Origin: Streptomyces dengpaensis
GTDB lineage: Bacteria > Actinomycetota > Actinomycetes > Streptomycetales > Streptomycetaceae
Direction: 5' to 3'
DNA: 64,000 nt
Assembly (NCBI RefSeq): GCF_002946835.1
Contig: NZ_CP026652.1
Location: forward strand, 6,138,001-6,202,000
Shown here: positions 16,858 through 27,000 of the stretch, piece by piece
How positions within the stretch are numbered: position 1 is the first letter of the stretch
How the letters are laid out: every line of letters starts with the position of its first letter
The notes under the pieces: model-generated
Seen by the model: the letters and a program-made list of their open reading frames with translations, nothing else
The model's database searches: none
Told to the model about the DNA's origin: nothing
Made by a program: the position numbers and the translations under genes

Positions 16858-17054
16858 CGCCATCTGACCGGGTGGTGTAAGCCCTTCTGTCTCCTTGGCC
16901 TACGCGGCCTGCGGAATCTCGGCAGAGCGGTCGCCGCAGCCGCCGACTCCGGATTTCGACGACCATCGCCATCACGTCCCCAGTTTGCCGTCTACGACTA
17001 CGCGTGCGCCCACGACCGGTCTGCCAGCTCCAACAGTCGTCGAATTACGCACTG

Positions 17055-17081
17055 TTGTCGCCCAAGCACCCGCGATAACCT
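17055..17081 (+). promoter_or_regulatory. Weak candidate promoter of the 17-22 kb cassette
   Basis: TTGTCG (17055-17060) and TAACCT (17076-17081) are separated by 15 bp, short of the usual 17, and lie 45 bp before the first gene of the cassette. Suggestive only. Confidence 0.25.
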
Positions 17082-17126
17082 ACCTGTCCAGTACAACCGG
17101 CGACACGCGAGGACACGAGGGGGATC

Positions 17127-17903
17127 GTGGAGCGGCGCGACGTGCGAGGACACTACGAGGAGCTGGCGGCCGAGTACGACGAGCACTGGATCTACGGCCC
17201 TGATCATGTTCCCTGGATGTCCGGCCGGATTGCCGCTGCCCTGCGGCTCGATCCCACGGACCGGATCGCCGACATCGGCTCCGGCACGGGCCTGTTCGCC
17301 AAGGAAGTGGCCAAGCATCTACGGCCTCGCCATCCCGTTCTGTGCGTCGATCCGTCCGAGGCGATGCTCCGGCAGCTCGGCACGCCGCCCCCGGCGGATC
17401 TGACGCCGATCGTTGCTTCCGCCGAGGACATCGCCGAAGGAAGCACCCGTCTGCCGTACGAGCAGCTCGATGCGATGTGGCTGAAAGAGTCGGTGCACCA
17501 CGTGGCCGATCCGGCGCGCACGCTTCGCGGCCTGGCCGATCGGCTGGCGCCCGGAGGACGGCTGCTGGTGGTGATGCTGCCGGCCAGCATCCAGTACCCC
17601 CTGTTCGAGGCGGCCCTCGCGCGTTTCGAGGAGTTGCAGCCGGACCCGGCCCTCATTGAGGGCCATCTGCGGGCGGCCGGGCTGGAAGCCGGTCTCAGCT
17701 ACGTCGAGCATGAGCTGCGCATCGACCGGGACAAGTACTTCGGTATGGTGCGCGCCCGTTACATGTCCCTGCTCTCCACCTTCAGCGAGAGTGAGATCGA
17801 GAAGGGCATCGACGAGATGCGAGTCGCTCATTCGGAGCCCGTGCTGGCGTTTCCCGACCGGTTCGCTTTCGTCCTCGGCCGACGGTGTGGGGAGTCGGCG
17901 TGA
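17127..17903 (+). CDS. Class I SAM-dependent methyltransferase
   Basis: 258-aa small-molecule-type methyltransferase. N-terminal HYEELAAEYDEHWIYGPD, motif I IADIGSGTGLFAKEVAKHL (about 49-67), motif II VLCVDPSEAML, and post-motif blocks LDAMWLKESVHHVADPARTL and LAPGGRLLVVMLP. No DNA-methyltransferase catalytic motif (N/DPPY) is seen, so nucleic-acid modification is not implied. The substrate is unknown. GTG start after GAGGGGG. The stop overlaps the next gene's GTG by 4 nt (GTGA), so it is the first gene of a coupled four-gene operon with the HEPN-NTPase-FGE protein. Confidence 0.85.
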   Translation: MERRDVRGHYEELAAEYDEHWIYGPDHVPWMSGRIAAALRLDPTDRIADIGSGTGLFAKEVAKHLRPRHPVLCVDPSEAMLRQLGTPPPADLTPIVASAEDIAEGSTRLPYEQLDAMWLKESVHHVADPARTLRGLADRLAPGGRLLVVMLPASIQYPLFEAALARFEELQPDPALIEGHLRAAGLEAGLSYVEHELRIDRDKYFGMVRARYMSLLSTFSESEIEKGIDEMRVAHSEPVLAFPDRFAFVLGRRCGESA

Positions 17904-20554
17904 ACGCCGTGGTCGACGAACGGCTGCGGCGCCTGCGGAGTGAACTCGACGACCACTCGCGGATCGCCGATCGCCTGGGCCTCGATCTGGAGAGGCCGTT
18001 ACGGTCCCTCAACGATGGCTACCCCGAGAACGCGGTCGCCCTGGTCGGGAAACTGACCGAGAAGCTCCTCAAGGAGTTGTGGCGCCACCACGGCGTCGAG
18101 GGCGACCCTGCGACGAAGGCCCTGAACGACCTGGTCAAGCGATGCCGCCCGTACATTCGCAGCAGCACAGTGCTGGATGCCCTCGACGACATCCGACGAC
18201 TGCGCAACCGGTCCACGCACGACGGATACGACATCAGCGACGAGGACGGGCTGCTCGCGGTCCGCAGGCTCGTGGACGTCCTGGTCTGGTTCACCGACAC
18301 CGGCAGTGCGGCCCTTCTCGGTGGTGAGCCCGACATGGCGCCCGAGGTCGCGCGCCGCTGCGAGTTTCTCGCCGGGTTGTACGTCACCCTCGGATATCGG
18401 CAGGCCAAGCGGTTCGTCCTCAGCCCGGACACCGTGTACCAGCTGTTCTGCCGCGAGTCGGGAATGCGGCTGGAGTACGTGGAGCTGATGCTCTCCCGTG
18501 ACGCCGACGACCTGAGTACCGTCCTTGCCTCCAGCGGCGGGGAGTTGCTGCGCACCAGGCTGCCCAAGCTCACCCGGTTCGTCGTTCTGGACGACGACGG
18601 TGGCCCGCAGCCCGGCGCCCTCCATCAGATGCTAGGGCTGGACTTCCGGATCGTGCGGTACGACGGCTTCGTCGACACGATCGTCAATCTCGACACCCAC
18701 CTCGCCGCACTCGACTCCGTCGGCAACCCGACGGAGCCACGGGCCGCGATCGCCGCGGCGGCGCTGACCATCGACCCGCGCACCGGCGAGTCGACTATGG
18801 AGCAGTCCGGCGACGCGGCACAGCTCGTGACCCGCCTGGCGCACGGCAGTGCGAACGTCCTGGTCACCGGTCGTCCGGGAAGCGGCAAAAGTACGCTCCT
18901 GCGCTCGCTAGCCGTCGACTCGGAGATCCGCCGCTTCCGCTTCTACTTCGATCTCGGTCTCAAACCGAAGGACGAACCGTTCTCCGAGTACGCCGCCCGC
19001 CTCCTCGCGCCGGCCATGACGGCGGACCGCTCGCGCGCCTACGAACTCTTCCTCTACCTGATCCGGTCCGGGACCGCGCTGTGCGTGCTTGACGCCGTCG
19101 ACGAAGGTGTCGAGGAACCGAGCGCGGCCGGTTTCCTACGCCTCTTCACCGATCTCGCGGCCGTCCTGTCCGCCGAATCGGCGGTGGTCATGAGTTCACG
19201 GGTGTCCTTCCTCGCGGACTCACCCCAGGTGCGTCAGCTGCTGGACAGTGGCGCGGGCCGCTCCGAGCAACTAGTCGAGCAGATGTACGCCAACGGCCTC
19301 GACCCGTCCCGCGTACCGCACTTCCACGTCGTACGCCTGGCCGAACCCGAGGCAACCCCTCTGGAGAAGCGCCTCACCACAGCTCTGAGCCTTCCAGCGG
19401 ACAAACCGCTCGCGAACATCCTCGGCGTTCACATCGCGCGGACGTTGGCCGAGGGCGGGCGGCCCGATCTGGAGCAGCGGCTGCCCACCGCATTCGGGCA
19501 TGCCTTCCTCACCGACCGCACCGTGTTCTCGCTCCTCGAAATCCACCGGCAGCTGGGGGCCGACGCCTTCAAGGACGGACGCCTCGATCTCGACGCCTGT
19601 GTCCTCGCACCGCTGCTGCGGCCAGCCGGACCCGATCACGTCGCCTTCGTGCACACGGCGTACCAAGAACTCCTGGCTGCCAGATACCTGACCGAGCCGG
19701 CGAACCGGGACCTGGCAGCCGACCTTCTCCCCGGTGCCTACCTCACCGAACAGGTGCGCGCATTCCTCGCCGGAACACTCACCACCCAGGAGACCGACGA
19801 CTGCGTGCTGCCTGCCGGGGCATATCTGGTTGGGCCGGCCGAACGGCTGCTGATTCACCGCGTCGAGCGCCCCGTACGCTTCGACCGCCATGCCGTGACC
19901 GTCGCGCGCTACCGTCGCTTCCTCGACGTCCTTGACGCGGACGGCACCTCGCAGTGGGACCACCCCGACCAGCCGGCCGACGTCACACACCGCCCCTGGA
20001 CCGACCGGCTGCGGCGTCCCGACTACTACGAAAATCCTCGCTACGATGCCCACCCAGCCACCTGCGTCAGCTGGTGGAGCGCCTACGCCTTCGCCGCATT
20101 TGAGGGCAAGCGCCTGCCGACCTCCCTCGAGTGGGAGGCAGCCGCACGTGGAACTGACGGGCGTCTCTTCCCGTGGGGCGACACCCCCGACAGCACCCGT
20201 GTCAACTGCGCCGATACATGGGTCGGGCGGCCCGTCGTGACGTATCAGGCCTGGTACCGGGATTTCGCTGGTGACGCCGTCCGGCGGGCCGGGGCGACAC
20301 CCGCCGACGAACGACCAGGCAACCGCTCCCCGTTCGGTGTCCTCGACATGGTGGGCAACTGCTGGGAATGGACGTCCACCAGCCTGAATGACCCCGGCGA
20401 GGCCGTCATCTGCGGCGGCAGCTACGACAACCCGATGCGTGCAGTGCAGACCAGTAGCAAGGGCATCTACCGCAAGCGCGGCGGAAGCAACGCGGTCGGC
20501 TTCCGCTGCGTGCAGGACATCGACACGTCCGGGACAGGAGGGACGACGGCATGA
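17900..20554 (+). CDS. HEPN-like / P-loop NTPase (NACHT-type STAND) / FGE-fold fusion protein
   Basis: 884-aa three-part protein. N-terminus (about 1-140): a HEPN-like helical domain, IRRLRNRSTHDGYDIS, whose R102-N-R-S-T-H107 fits the Rx4H RNase motif. Middle (about 300-620): a STAND NTPase with Walker A NVLVTGRPGSGKSTLLRSLA, Walker B ALCVLDAVDEG, VVMSSRVSFLADS and YQELLAARYL. C-terminus (about 640-880): a formylglycine-generating-enzyme (SUMF1) fold with HPATCVSWWSAYAFAAFEGK, RLPTSLEWEAAARGTDGRLF, MVGNCWEWTSTS and AVGFRCVQD. The paired catalytic cysteines of true FGE are not apparent, so the fold probably binds a ligand. This build suits an abortive-infection receptor: FGE senses, the NTPase oligomerises, HEPN cuts RNA. 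The function is inference. The GTG start overlaps the methyltransferase stop. Confidence 0.8.
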   Translation: MNAVVDERLRRLRSELDDHSRIADRLGLDLERPLRSLNDGYPENAVALVGKLTEKLLKELWRHHGVEGDPATKALNDLVKRCRPYIRSSTVLDALDDIRRLRNRSTHDGYDISDEDGLLAVRRLVDVLVWFTDTGSAALLGGEPDMAPEVARRCEFLAGLYVTLGYRQAKRFVLSPDTVYQLFCRESGMRLEYVELMLSRDADDLSTVLASSGGELLRTRLPKLTRFVVLDDDGGPQPGALHQMLGLDFRIVRYDGFVDTIVNLDTHLAALDSVGNPTEPRAAIAAAALTIDPRTGESTMEQSGDAAQLVTRLAHGSANVLVTGRPGSGKSTLLRSLAVDSEIRRFRFYFDLGLKPKDEPFSEYAARLLAPAMTADRSRAYELFLYLIRSGTALCVLDAVDEGVEEPSAAGFLRLFTDLAAVLSAESAVVMSSRVSFLADSPQVRQLLDSGAGRSEQLVEQMYANGLDPSRVPHFHVVRLAEPEATPLEKRLTTALSLPADKPLANILGVHIARTLAEGGRPDLEQRLPTAFGHAFLTDRTVFSLLEIHRQLGADAFKDGRLDLDACVLAPLLRPAGPDHVAFVHTAYQELLAARYLTEPANRDLAADLLPGAYLTEQVRAFLAGTLTTQETDDCVLPAGAYLVGPAERLLIHRVERPVRFDRHAVTVARYRRFLDVLDADGTSQWDHPDQPADVTHRPWTDRLRRPDYYENPRYDAHPATCVSWWSAYAFAAFEGKRLPTSLEWEAAARGTDGRLFPWGDTPDSTRVNCADTWVGRPVVTYQAWYRDFAGDAVRRAGATPADERPGNRSPFGVLDMVGNCWEWTSTSLNDPGEAVICGGSYDNPMRAVQTSSKGIYRKRGGSNAVGFRCVQDIDTSGTGGTTA

Positions 20555-20817
20555 GCGCTGGCGGTCAGCGTCACGGAACCATCGTGGACAGGCGTCCCAG
20601 CGGCGGAGGGCTCAGCGGTGCGCTCGGCTCCTACGTCGTCCGGGACGACGAGGACGAGCGGTACTACGGCTTCGACTACCGGCAGATCGTGACCGAAGGG
20701 TTCCGGACCATCCGCACGGGCGAACGCGTCCGCTTCCACGTCAGCGCGGAAAGCCCCGACCGGGCGGAGTTCGTCATCCGCCTCGACCAGCCCGACCCGG
20801 CCGAGTACTACCAGTGA
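20551..20817 (+). CDS. 88-aa OB-fold / cold-shock-like protein
   Basis: Small protein, MSAGGQRHGTIVDRRPSGGG...GSYVVRDDEDERYYGFDYRQ...TIRTGERVRFHV. The pattern of a turn-rich start, a YYGFDYRQI strand and GERVRF resembles a diverged cold-shock/OB fold, which binds single-stranded nucleic acid. The RNP1/RNP2 aromatic motifs of true Csp proteins are not preserved. It overlaps the upstream stop (ATGA at 20551-20554) and the downstream GTG (GTGA at 20814-20817), so it is embedded in the cassette and probably made in proportion with its neighbours. Confidence 0.65.
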   Translation: MSAGGQRHGTIVDRRPSGGGLSGALGSYVVRDDEDERYYGFDYRQIVTEGFRTIRTGERVRFHVSAESPDRAEFVIRLDQPDPAEYYQ

Positions 20818-22097
20818 CCACCCACGAGGCCTCGCTGCTCGAGGATGTCACGGGTGCGCGCCAGGAACTGACCGTCGTCCTGCCCGTGCGGCTGCTCCGT
20901 GTCCCCAACTGGCCCGAAGGGCCCTTCCCATTCGAGCTGGGCAACCGCCGCACCGACGCGCAGACTCGCTCCACCTACTTCGCCCCGGCCTCCGCCCGCG
21001 CACTCTACGGAGCACCCGGACGCCCGCGCCGCTGGCACCTGCCGCTGGACGTCAAGCAGGACGGCCTGCACCTGCTGGGCCTGGAACTTCTGCGCGCGGC
21101 CACCGCTCGCAACCCGGAACACGCCCTCGCCGTCCTGCACTTGAGCGTGGAAAGACCGCTGCTGCCGATACTGCGGGCCCTGGCCGGGCGGCGATCGAGT
21201 TTGGTCGACGAGCCCCTCACCGGGCCGTTGGACCCAGCGGGGCTCCTCGACGGCATCGCCGACGTCCGAGATCCCGACGCACCGTTCGCCATCGCCCGGC
21301 CTTACACGATCGCCTTCATGACCCCCACCTCGCAGCAGTCCCCCGCCCTCCGCACCGGCCCGGAAGGGGCACTGCCCGCTACCGCGGATCGCTGGCTGTG
21401 GCAACTGGCCTCACGCTCCACACCCGAGGACTTCCCCCTGCCTCCGGAGACCGCCGACGAACAACTCAAGGACGCCGTAAGGATCTCCGCCGACTGGAGC
21501 GCCCTGGTGCTGCGCCAAGGGGCCGCCTTCCTCGGCCACCGCACCGACACCGGAGCGGGCGACTTCTTCGAGTTCGGCGCGCTGCACTCCCGCACCGTCT
21601 ATCTCGACGCCTTGCTCCTCGGCTCACTCCAACGCGACCACATCGACGAACTCACCGACGAACTCTCCGAGGTCTTCAACTCCTCACGGCTGGCACACCG
21701 GGTCGCCACACTGGAGCGGAACATCGCCGTCTTCCGCAGCACCTACTGGCGACAGCACCTCACCGCACACGGCGCAGCCAACGACCTGCTGCTCGCCTTC
21801 CAGAACCAGCACCGGCTACCCGCACGCTTCGATGAAATCCTCGACGAGGCAGCCGACTACAGCAGACTCGTACAGACCCAGGAAAGCCAGCAGATCAGCG
21901 GGGCCCTGGGCGTCCTCACCATTCTCGGCCTGCCACTCGGGACGGCCCTCAGCATCCTGCAAGTGCTCGACGACCACGCTGTGACACACCTGCTCATCGC
22001 GCTCACCCTGTCGGTCGCCGCCACAGCCGGAGCCCTCACCACACGGTATGGGCGCCTGGTCGTATCATCCTTGCGGGGTGGGGAGGGCAAGGCTTAG
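20814..22097 (+). CDS. Unassigned protein with two C-terminal membrane segments
   Basis: 427-aa protein whose soluble N-terminal ~350 residues match nothing I recognise (ELTVVLPVRLLRVPNWPEGP; FFEFGALHSRTVYLDALLLG). A helical, likely coiled-coil stretch (LTDELSEVFNSSRLAHRVAT...AVFRSTYWRQHL) is followed by two hydrophobic segments separated by a short turn: GVLTILGLPLGTALSILQVL and LLIALTLSVAATAGALTT. A long helix plus two C-terminal membrane helices recalls CorA-like proteins and the two-helix effectors of some defence systems. The start is GTG 20814 (GTGA overlap). An upstream open frame is antisense or shadow sequence. It is the last gene of the cassette and may be its membrane effector (inference). 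Confidence 0.7.
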   Translation: MTTHEASLLEDVTGARQELTVVLPVRLLRVPNWPEGPFPFELGNRRTDAQTRSTYFAPASARALYGAPGRPRRWHLPLDVKQDGLHLLGLELLRAATARNPEHALAVLHLSVERPLLPILRALAGRRSSLVDEPLTGPLDPAGLLDGIADVRDPDAPFAIARPYTIAFMTPTSQQSPALRTGPEGALPATADRWLWQLASRSTPEDFPLPPETADEQLKDAVRISADWSALVLRQGAAFLGHRTDTGAGDFFEFGALHSRTVYLDALLLGSLQRDHIDELTDELSEVFNSSRLAHRVATLERNIAVFRSTYWRQHLTAHGAANDLLLAFQNQHRLPARFDEILDEAADYSRLVQTQESQQISGALGVLTILGLPLGTALSILQVLDDHAVTHLLIALTLSVAATAGALTTRYGRLVVSSLRGGEGKA

Positions 22098-22176
22098 GAC
22101 GCGACACTGTGATCGGCTGCATCAGTAGCAGGTCGCCTGCGGGTCCGGATCGAAGGTGGCGGCCTCTCGTTTCGCC

Positions 22177-22728
22177 CTATGATCCAGGTCGTCTCACCGG
22201 CGCTGGGGGCGATGCCGCCGGCGTGTCGGCGAGGTCCACGTCCGCGGCCGCGATGACACGGCCAAACAACCACACCAGTCGTATCGCGCGCACCGCCCCC
22301 AGAAGAAGTGCGGCCTCCGCCAGCCAGTGCACGCCGCCGGGGTCTTTCTCCGTGGTGTCCAGGATCGCAGCCAGCAGACAGAGCCCCGAGACGACCAGCG
22401 TCGCACCGAGGATGCCGACCCAGTTGCGACGGAACTGGGCTCCTTGCCTGGGATGGGCGCGCAATGTCTGCATGCGCACGCCAGTGGAGGAGGCGTACTG
22501 GGCGATGGCCGCTGTGATGAAACTACCGACGAGGGCTGCGACCGTCGCGATCCCGGTGTAGACAGTGATCCGTTGTTCGCGTCCCGGCCAGGCGAGCACA
22601 TCCCCACCACCGGTGATCAACACGGCGCCCAGATGCGTCCCGGTGATCACTAGGACGATCAGCCAGTCCAGACCTGGCCGCCCCAGCCAGCGGGTCCACA
22701 GCCGACGCAGCAGAGTGTCCTCATACAC
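22177..22728 (-). CDS. Unassigned small integral membrane protein
   Basis: 183-aa protein with about four hydrophobic segments: WLIVLVITGTHLGAVLITGG, IATVAALVGSFITAAIAQYA, GILGATLVVSGLCLLAAILD and ALLLGAVRAIRLVWLFGRVI, with a charged linker RMQTLRAHPRQGAQFRRNW. No family recognised. GTG start at 22728 after GGGGGAC. It lies 35 bp downstream of the other minus-strand gene, so the two are probably co-transcribed. The pair is convergent with the HEPN-NTPase-FGE cassette, the 3' ends being 79 bp apart. Confidence 0.65.
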   Translation of the reverse strand: MYEDTLLRRLWTRWLGRPGLDWLIVLVITGTHLGAVLITGGGDVLAWPGREQRITVYTGIATVAALVGSFITAAIAQYASSTGVRMQTLRAHPRQGAQFRRNWVGILGATLVVSGLCLLAAILDTTEKDPGGVHWLAEAALLLGAVRAIRLVWLFGRVIAAADVDLADTPAASPPAPVRRPGS

Positions 22729-22763
22729 GACGTCCCCCAGCCTCCCCTGAACTGCCGCTCAGG

Positions 22764-23729
22764 TTAGCCGCCCGGTCTGACAGCGTCCTCCAACTCCTGT
22801 CGATGATCGGCAGCGGCGTCGAAGACGGCGTTGACCGCGAAGCCCAGGTCCACCGAGCGTCCGTCAGTGAAGCCGATAGGTACGTCGCACTGGGCCGTGA
22901 TGCGGTGGGCCAGGAAATCGAGCGGCTCGTACTGGAGAGACTGCCGGTGGGGGTCGCGGATCGCGACCCGACCATTGACGTCACGTACTACTCCGGACTC
23001 GTCGACCCACTCGTCGAGGTCGGGGATGAACTCCAGGACGTCACGTCGGAGCTCGGTCAGGGCACGGTTTCTGCGGATCCGGCTCAGCCGGCCGCCGCGC
23101 CTGGGCACCTTCATGGTGAGAGTGATGTCGGTGTCGGGATGACGCCTACCGACCCGCCGCAGGGAGTCCCCGACCTCGCTGCTCGCCTGCAGCGCGCTGA
23201 TGGTGTCCGCCGGGGCTCCTTCCAGCCTGACGGTGAACTCCGAGACCGCCTCGATCCGGTTGAGCTTCTCGCGTGCGCGCGCGTGGATGACCGGCTTGAG
23301 CGCAACTTCGCCGCACGGCAGGCCGACACCGTTCAGCCACTTGGTGATGGCGCTGACGCGGGGTGCAGAGAAGCCGCCGTGCAGGGTGCCGATGATGTTG
23401 CCGAATTCCAGAAAGCAGATCGTCGTGACATGAACGACGTCCTTGCCGACGGCGACCTGCAGTGCCTCGATGGTGCCGTTGCTGTGGTCCAGCTGGTGGG
23501 GCACCTCCCCGGTGATCTTAGCGAGCTGGAGATGATCGGCGGGGTTGGCCGGATCTACGACTCCGACCAGTCTGTCGTCCCCGCTCTGCACAACACGCTC
23601 GTGCGGCTGCGCGGTTGTTATTCCGTCCAGGAACGACCGCCACGGCTGGGGTTCCATACGCGGCTGACCGTTCTTCGCCTCGACGATCTCGAAGAAGAAC
23701 ACCGTGCGTTTCCGCACCGTCCCAGCCAT
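22764..23729 (-). CDS. Unassigned 321-aa protein (possibly DUF6731-like)
   Basis: Soluble protein beginning MAGTVRKRTVFFFEIVEAKN, with VVHVTTICFLEFGNIIGTLH and VIHARAREKLNRIEAVSEFT in the middle and a charged C-terminal half. The opening and the KVPRRGGRLSRIRRN basic patch remind me of DUF6731-type proteins found near mobile elements, but this is a weak recollection and no catalytic motif is visible. ATG start at 23729 with GGGGG upstream. Its promoter must lie in the 288-bp region 23730-24017 shared with divergent pglW, which makes a functional or regulatory tie to the BREX operon worth considering. Confidence 0.55.
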   Translation of the reverse strand: MAGTVRKRTVFFFEIVEAKNGQPRMEPQPWRSFLDGITTAQPHERVVQSGDDRLVGVVDPANPADHLQLAKITGEVPHQLDHSNGTIEALQVAVGKDVVHVTTICFLEFGNIIGTLHGGFSAPRVSAITKWLNGVGLPCGEVALKPVIHARAREKLNRIEAVSEFTVRLEGAPADTISALQASSEVGDSLRRVGRRHPDTDITLTMKVPRRGGRLSRIRRNRALTELRRDVLEFIPDLDEWVDESGVVRDVNGRVAIRDPHRQSLQYEPLDFLAHRITAQCDVPIGFTDGRSVDLGFAVNAVFDAAADHRQELEDAVRPGG

Positions 23730-24017
23730 GTCCGCCCCCTGCCGTTCCGCTCATCGTCTTTGTGATCGTAACTGTGCGTTCCTGTGAGCCGTTGCACATG
23801 CTCTGGGCAATGGCTTGATCCGACAGTGTCACGCGCCATACCGTCGCGGGCCCCATCTTTCCGATGTTCGCCCCGACCGCTGCACCGTCGCGCTCCGCCT
23901 GGCAGGATTGCCGGGTCCGGATCGACTACGACGATTTCTGGAAGCCACGATTCGCCTCATACCATCAGCCGACACGGATCCGGACGATGAGCGGATCCGC
24001 GGCGGTGGAAAGGTGCG

Positions 24018-27000
24018 GTGAACACGGTGGCGGCAACAGGTGGCTCGGCGATCCCCAAGCCAGGTCCACCCAAGGTGAAGCGCTGGTACCAGACCCGGCA
24101 GTCGCCGTACCTCTGGGAGCAGACCGCCCTCGACCACATTCGTCGGCTGATGCCCGCCACCGCTCCGCACTACGCGTGGGCGACGTTCTCCTTCACCGCG
24201 GCTTCGGGCCGCATAAACGAGTGCGACCTCTTCATCGCCGTGCCGCGTGGCCTGTATCTCGTCGAGCTCAAGGGGCACCCGGGGCGGGTGATCAACAACG
24301 GCGACACCTGGTCTTTCCACGCTCCGGATGGCCGGATCCGTACCATCAGGAACCCACTGCATCTCACGGACCTGAAGTCCAAGGAGCTCAGGTACCGGCT
24401 CCAGTGGGCACTGAACGATCTGCGACCGGAAGGCCGTGAGCTCCGTGTTCCCCGTATAGAGCCGGTGGTCTTCCTGTCCGATTCGCAGCTGCGCAGCGAG
24501 CTCGACATGGTGCAGCGCACACGGGTCTACGGACGTGACGGATACGAGACAGGCCTTCCCGCGATCTGGGGGGATCTGCTCAGTCAGCCCCCGGAGCGTG
24601 AAAATTGGCGTGTTCGTGAGGATTTCACCAGATACCTCCCGAAGCTGATGCAGAAGATCGGGGTGCGGGCTTCCACGGCGCACCTTGACTTCGGCGACTG
24701 GCGTCTGGATCCGCGCCCGCTGGATGCCGGCCCCACGTGGGAAGACCGGATTGCCGCGCGTCAGGATCCGGTGCGCCAGGAGGGCCGGGTCCGCATCTAT
24801 CTCGTCGAGCAGCAGGCGACCGATGAGAGGCGACGCTCGACCACGCGCGCCGCCGAGCGCGAGTTCAAGGTGCTCCAGGGCATCAATCACCGTGGCATCG
24901 CGCAGGCCGTCGACTTCCGCCAGCACCAGGGCGGTCCGGCGATCCTCTTCCGGCACCGGGTGAGCGATCTCCGGCTGGATCAGTACCTCGCCGTGCATGG
25001 CGAGAAGCTGACCGAAACTGTGCGCCGCGACCTTGTGCGCCAACTGGCCGAGGCCGTGCGCTACGCCCACCGCCGCTCGCTCTACCACCGCGCCCTCGCG
25101 GCCCGCTCGGTGTATGTCAGCGCGAAGGACAACGGCGCGCACCCGACGCTGCGGATCATCGACTGGCAGGCTTCAGCCCGTCATTTCGACACCACCACCT
25201 CGCACGCCTCCGTCGGCAACAGCTCGCTCACTCAGCAGCATGTCGAGGACGCGGCGCTGTGCTACCTGGCGCCGGAGACGGACGCCGACCACCCTGACCC
25301 GGGACAGCTGGACGTCTTCGGCCTCGGGGCCGTCGCTTACCACATCCTCACGGGTACACCGCCCGCGCTGACGCGTACGGCCCTCAAAGAGCGGCTGACC
25401 GCAGAGGGCGGACTGCACATGTACGCGGTCGACGACGCTGTCGACCCCGGTCTCGAAGAGCTGGTGTACGCCGCCACACGCCGCAGCGTTGACGACCGGC
25501 TGGAGTCCGCCGAGGCGTTCCTGGATCAGCTGGACGAGGCGGAGCAGGCGACCGCTGCTCAGGCCGTCGCCGTCGAGGCCGACCCTCTCACCGCGACTCC
25601 CGGCCAGACCGTCGACGGCGACTGGAATGTGGAGCGGGTGCTCGGCTCGGGCGCTACCGCGCGTGCGCTGTATGTGACCCGGGTCACCGAGGACGACCAT
25701 GGCCGCGTGACGGAGGACAGACGTGTCCTCAAGGTCGCCTTGGATGCGGACAAGAACGCGCGGCTCGAGTCTGAGGCCCGCGCGCTGGAGCAGGTGAGCA
25801 GCAGTCGCATCGTCAAGCTGTACGGCAATGGCCCACGGACCATCGGCGGACGCCGCGTCCTCACCCTGGAGTACGCCGGTGCCGAGACGCTGGGGGAACG
25901 GCTGCGCAGCGAGGGCCGACTGCTCTATTCCAAGCTGGAGTCCTTCAGTAACGACCTGTTCACGGCCTTGGACGACCTCGCGGCCAAGGGGATGCTCCAC
26001 CGCGACCTGAAGCCCGACAACCTCGGCATCACGCTCAGGGAGGACGGCGAGGAGCAGCTGATGCTCTTCGACTTCTCCCTCGCGGGGGTCCCCGACCGGG
26101 ACATCAAGGCGGGTACGCGGGGCTATCTCGATCCCTTCCTCGGTTCGGCACGTCGCCCTATCTACGACGAGCACGCCGAGCGGTACGCCACCGCGGTCGT
26201 TCTCCACGAGATGGCCTCCGGTGAACGTCCGCTGTGGGGCGACGGCTCCCGCGATCCGCTCACCGGCATGACAGACGAGACGCCTGTCCTCGCCACCGAG
26301 GCATTCCAGCAGCGGCTCGGACCGGGGCTGGAGGACTTCTTCAAGCAGGCCCTGCACCGCGACACCGACCAGCGTTTCGAGTCGCTGCGGCAGATGCGGG
26401 ACGCCTGGCGAAGGATCTTCATCGAGGCCGATCGGACCCCGGCCCCGCCGGCGAAGGGCGTGGCCGGGGTTGCGGGCACGGAAGGCCTGTCGCAGGACGA
26501 GATTCGCGACTTGCACGCCGCCAAAGCGGGGCTCGACACGTCGCTGACGCAGGCCGGGCTCACCGAACGGGCAGCGGACGCGGCCGGAGAACTTGGTGCG
26601 GACACAGTCGAGCAACTGCTGGACCTTCCCCTGACCCGATTCCGGCAGCGTGGGATCGGCCCGGCCGTCCGCAAGGAACTCACCCGGCGACACCGCCAGT
26701 GGACCGATACGCTGCGACCGAAGAAGTCCCGGAAGCGAGACCCCGAGGCTCCGTCCCCCAAGTCCGTAGCTATGGGCGCTGCCGACGATCAGCTCGGCGC
26801 GGAGCCTGACGCCCGGCAGAGCGTCAACCGGCTCGCTGCCCTGCTTAACCCGGTCCCGCCCGGCCGCCGGGACAACAAGCGTCCCCAGGTCGTCGCCGCC
26901 TGGCTCGGGCTGGACGGTACAAGCGCGCAGGGATCCTGGCCGACCAACCGAGAGGTGGCAACAGCACTCGGGATCTCCGAATTCACCGTCTCCAAGCACC

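Noticed and set aside
20388..20813. Upstream extension of the two-helix membrane protein
   Set aside because: Runs through the preceding two genes in another frame; GTG 20814 makes a GTGA overlap like the other cassette junctions.
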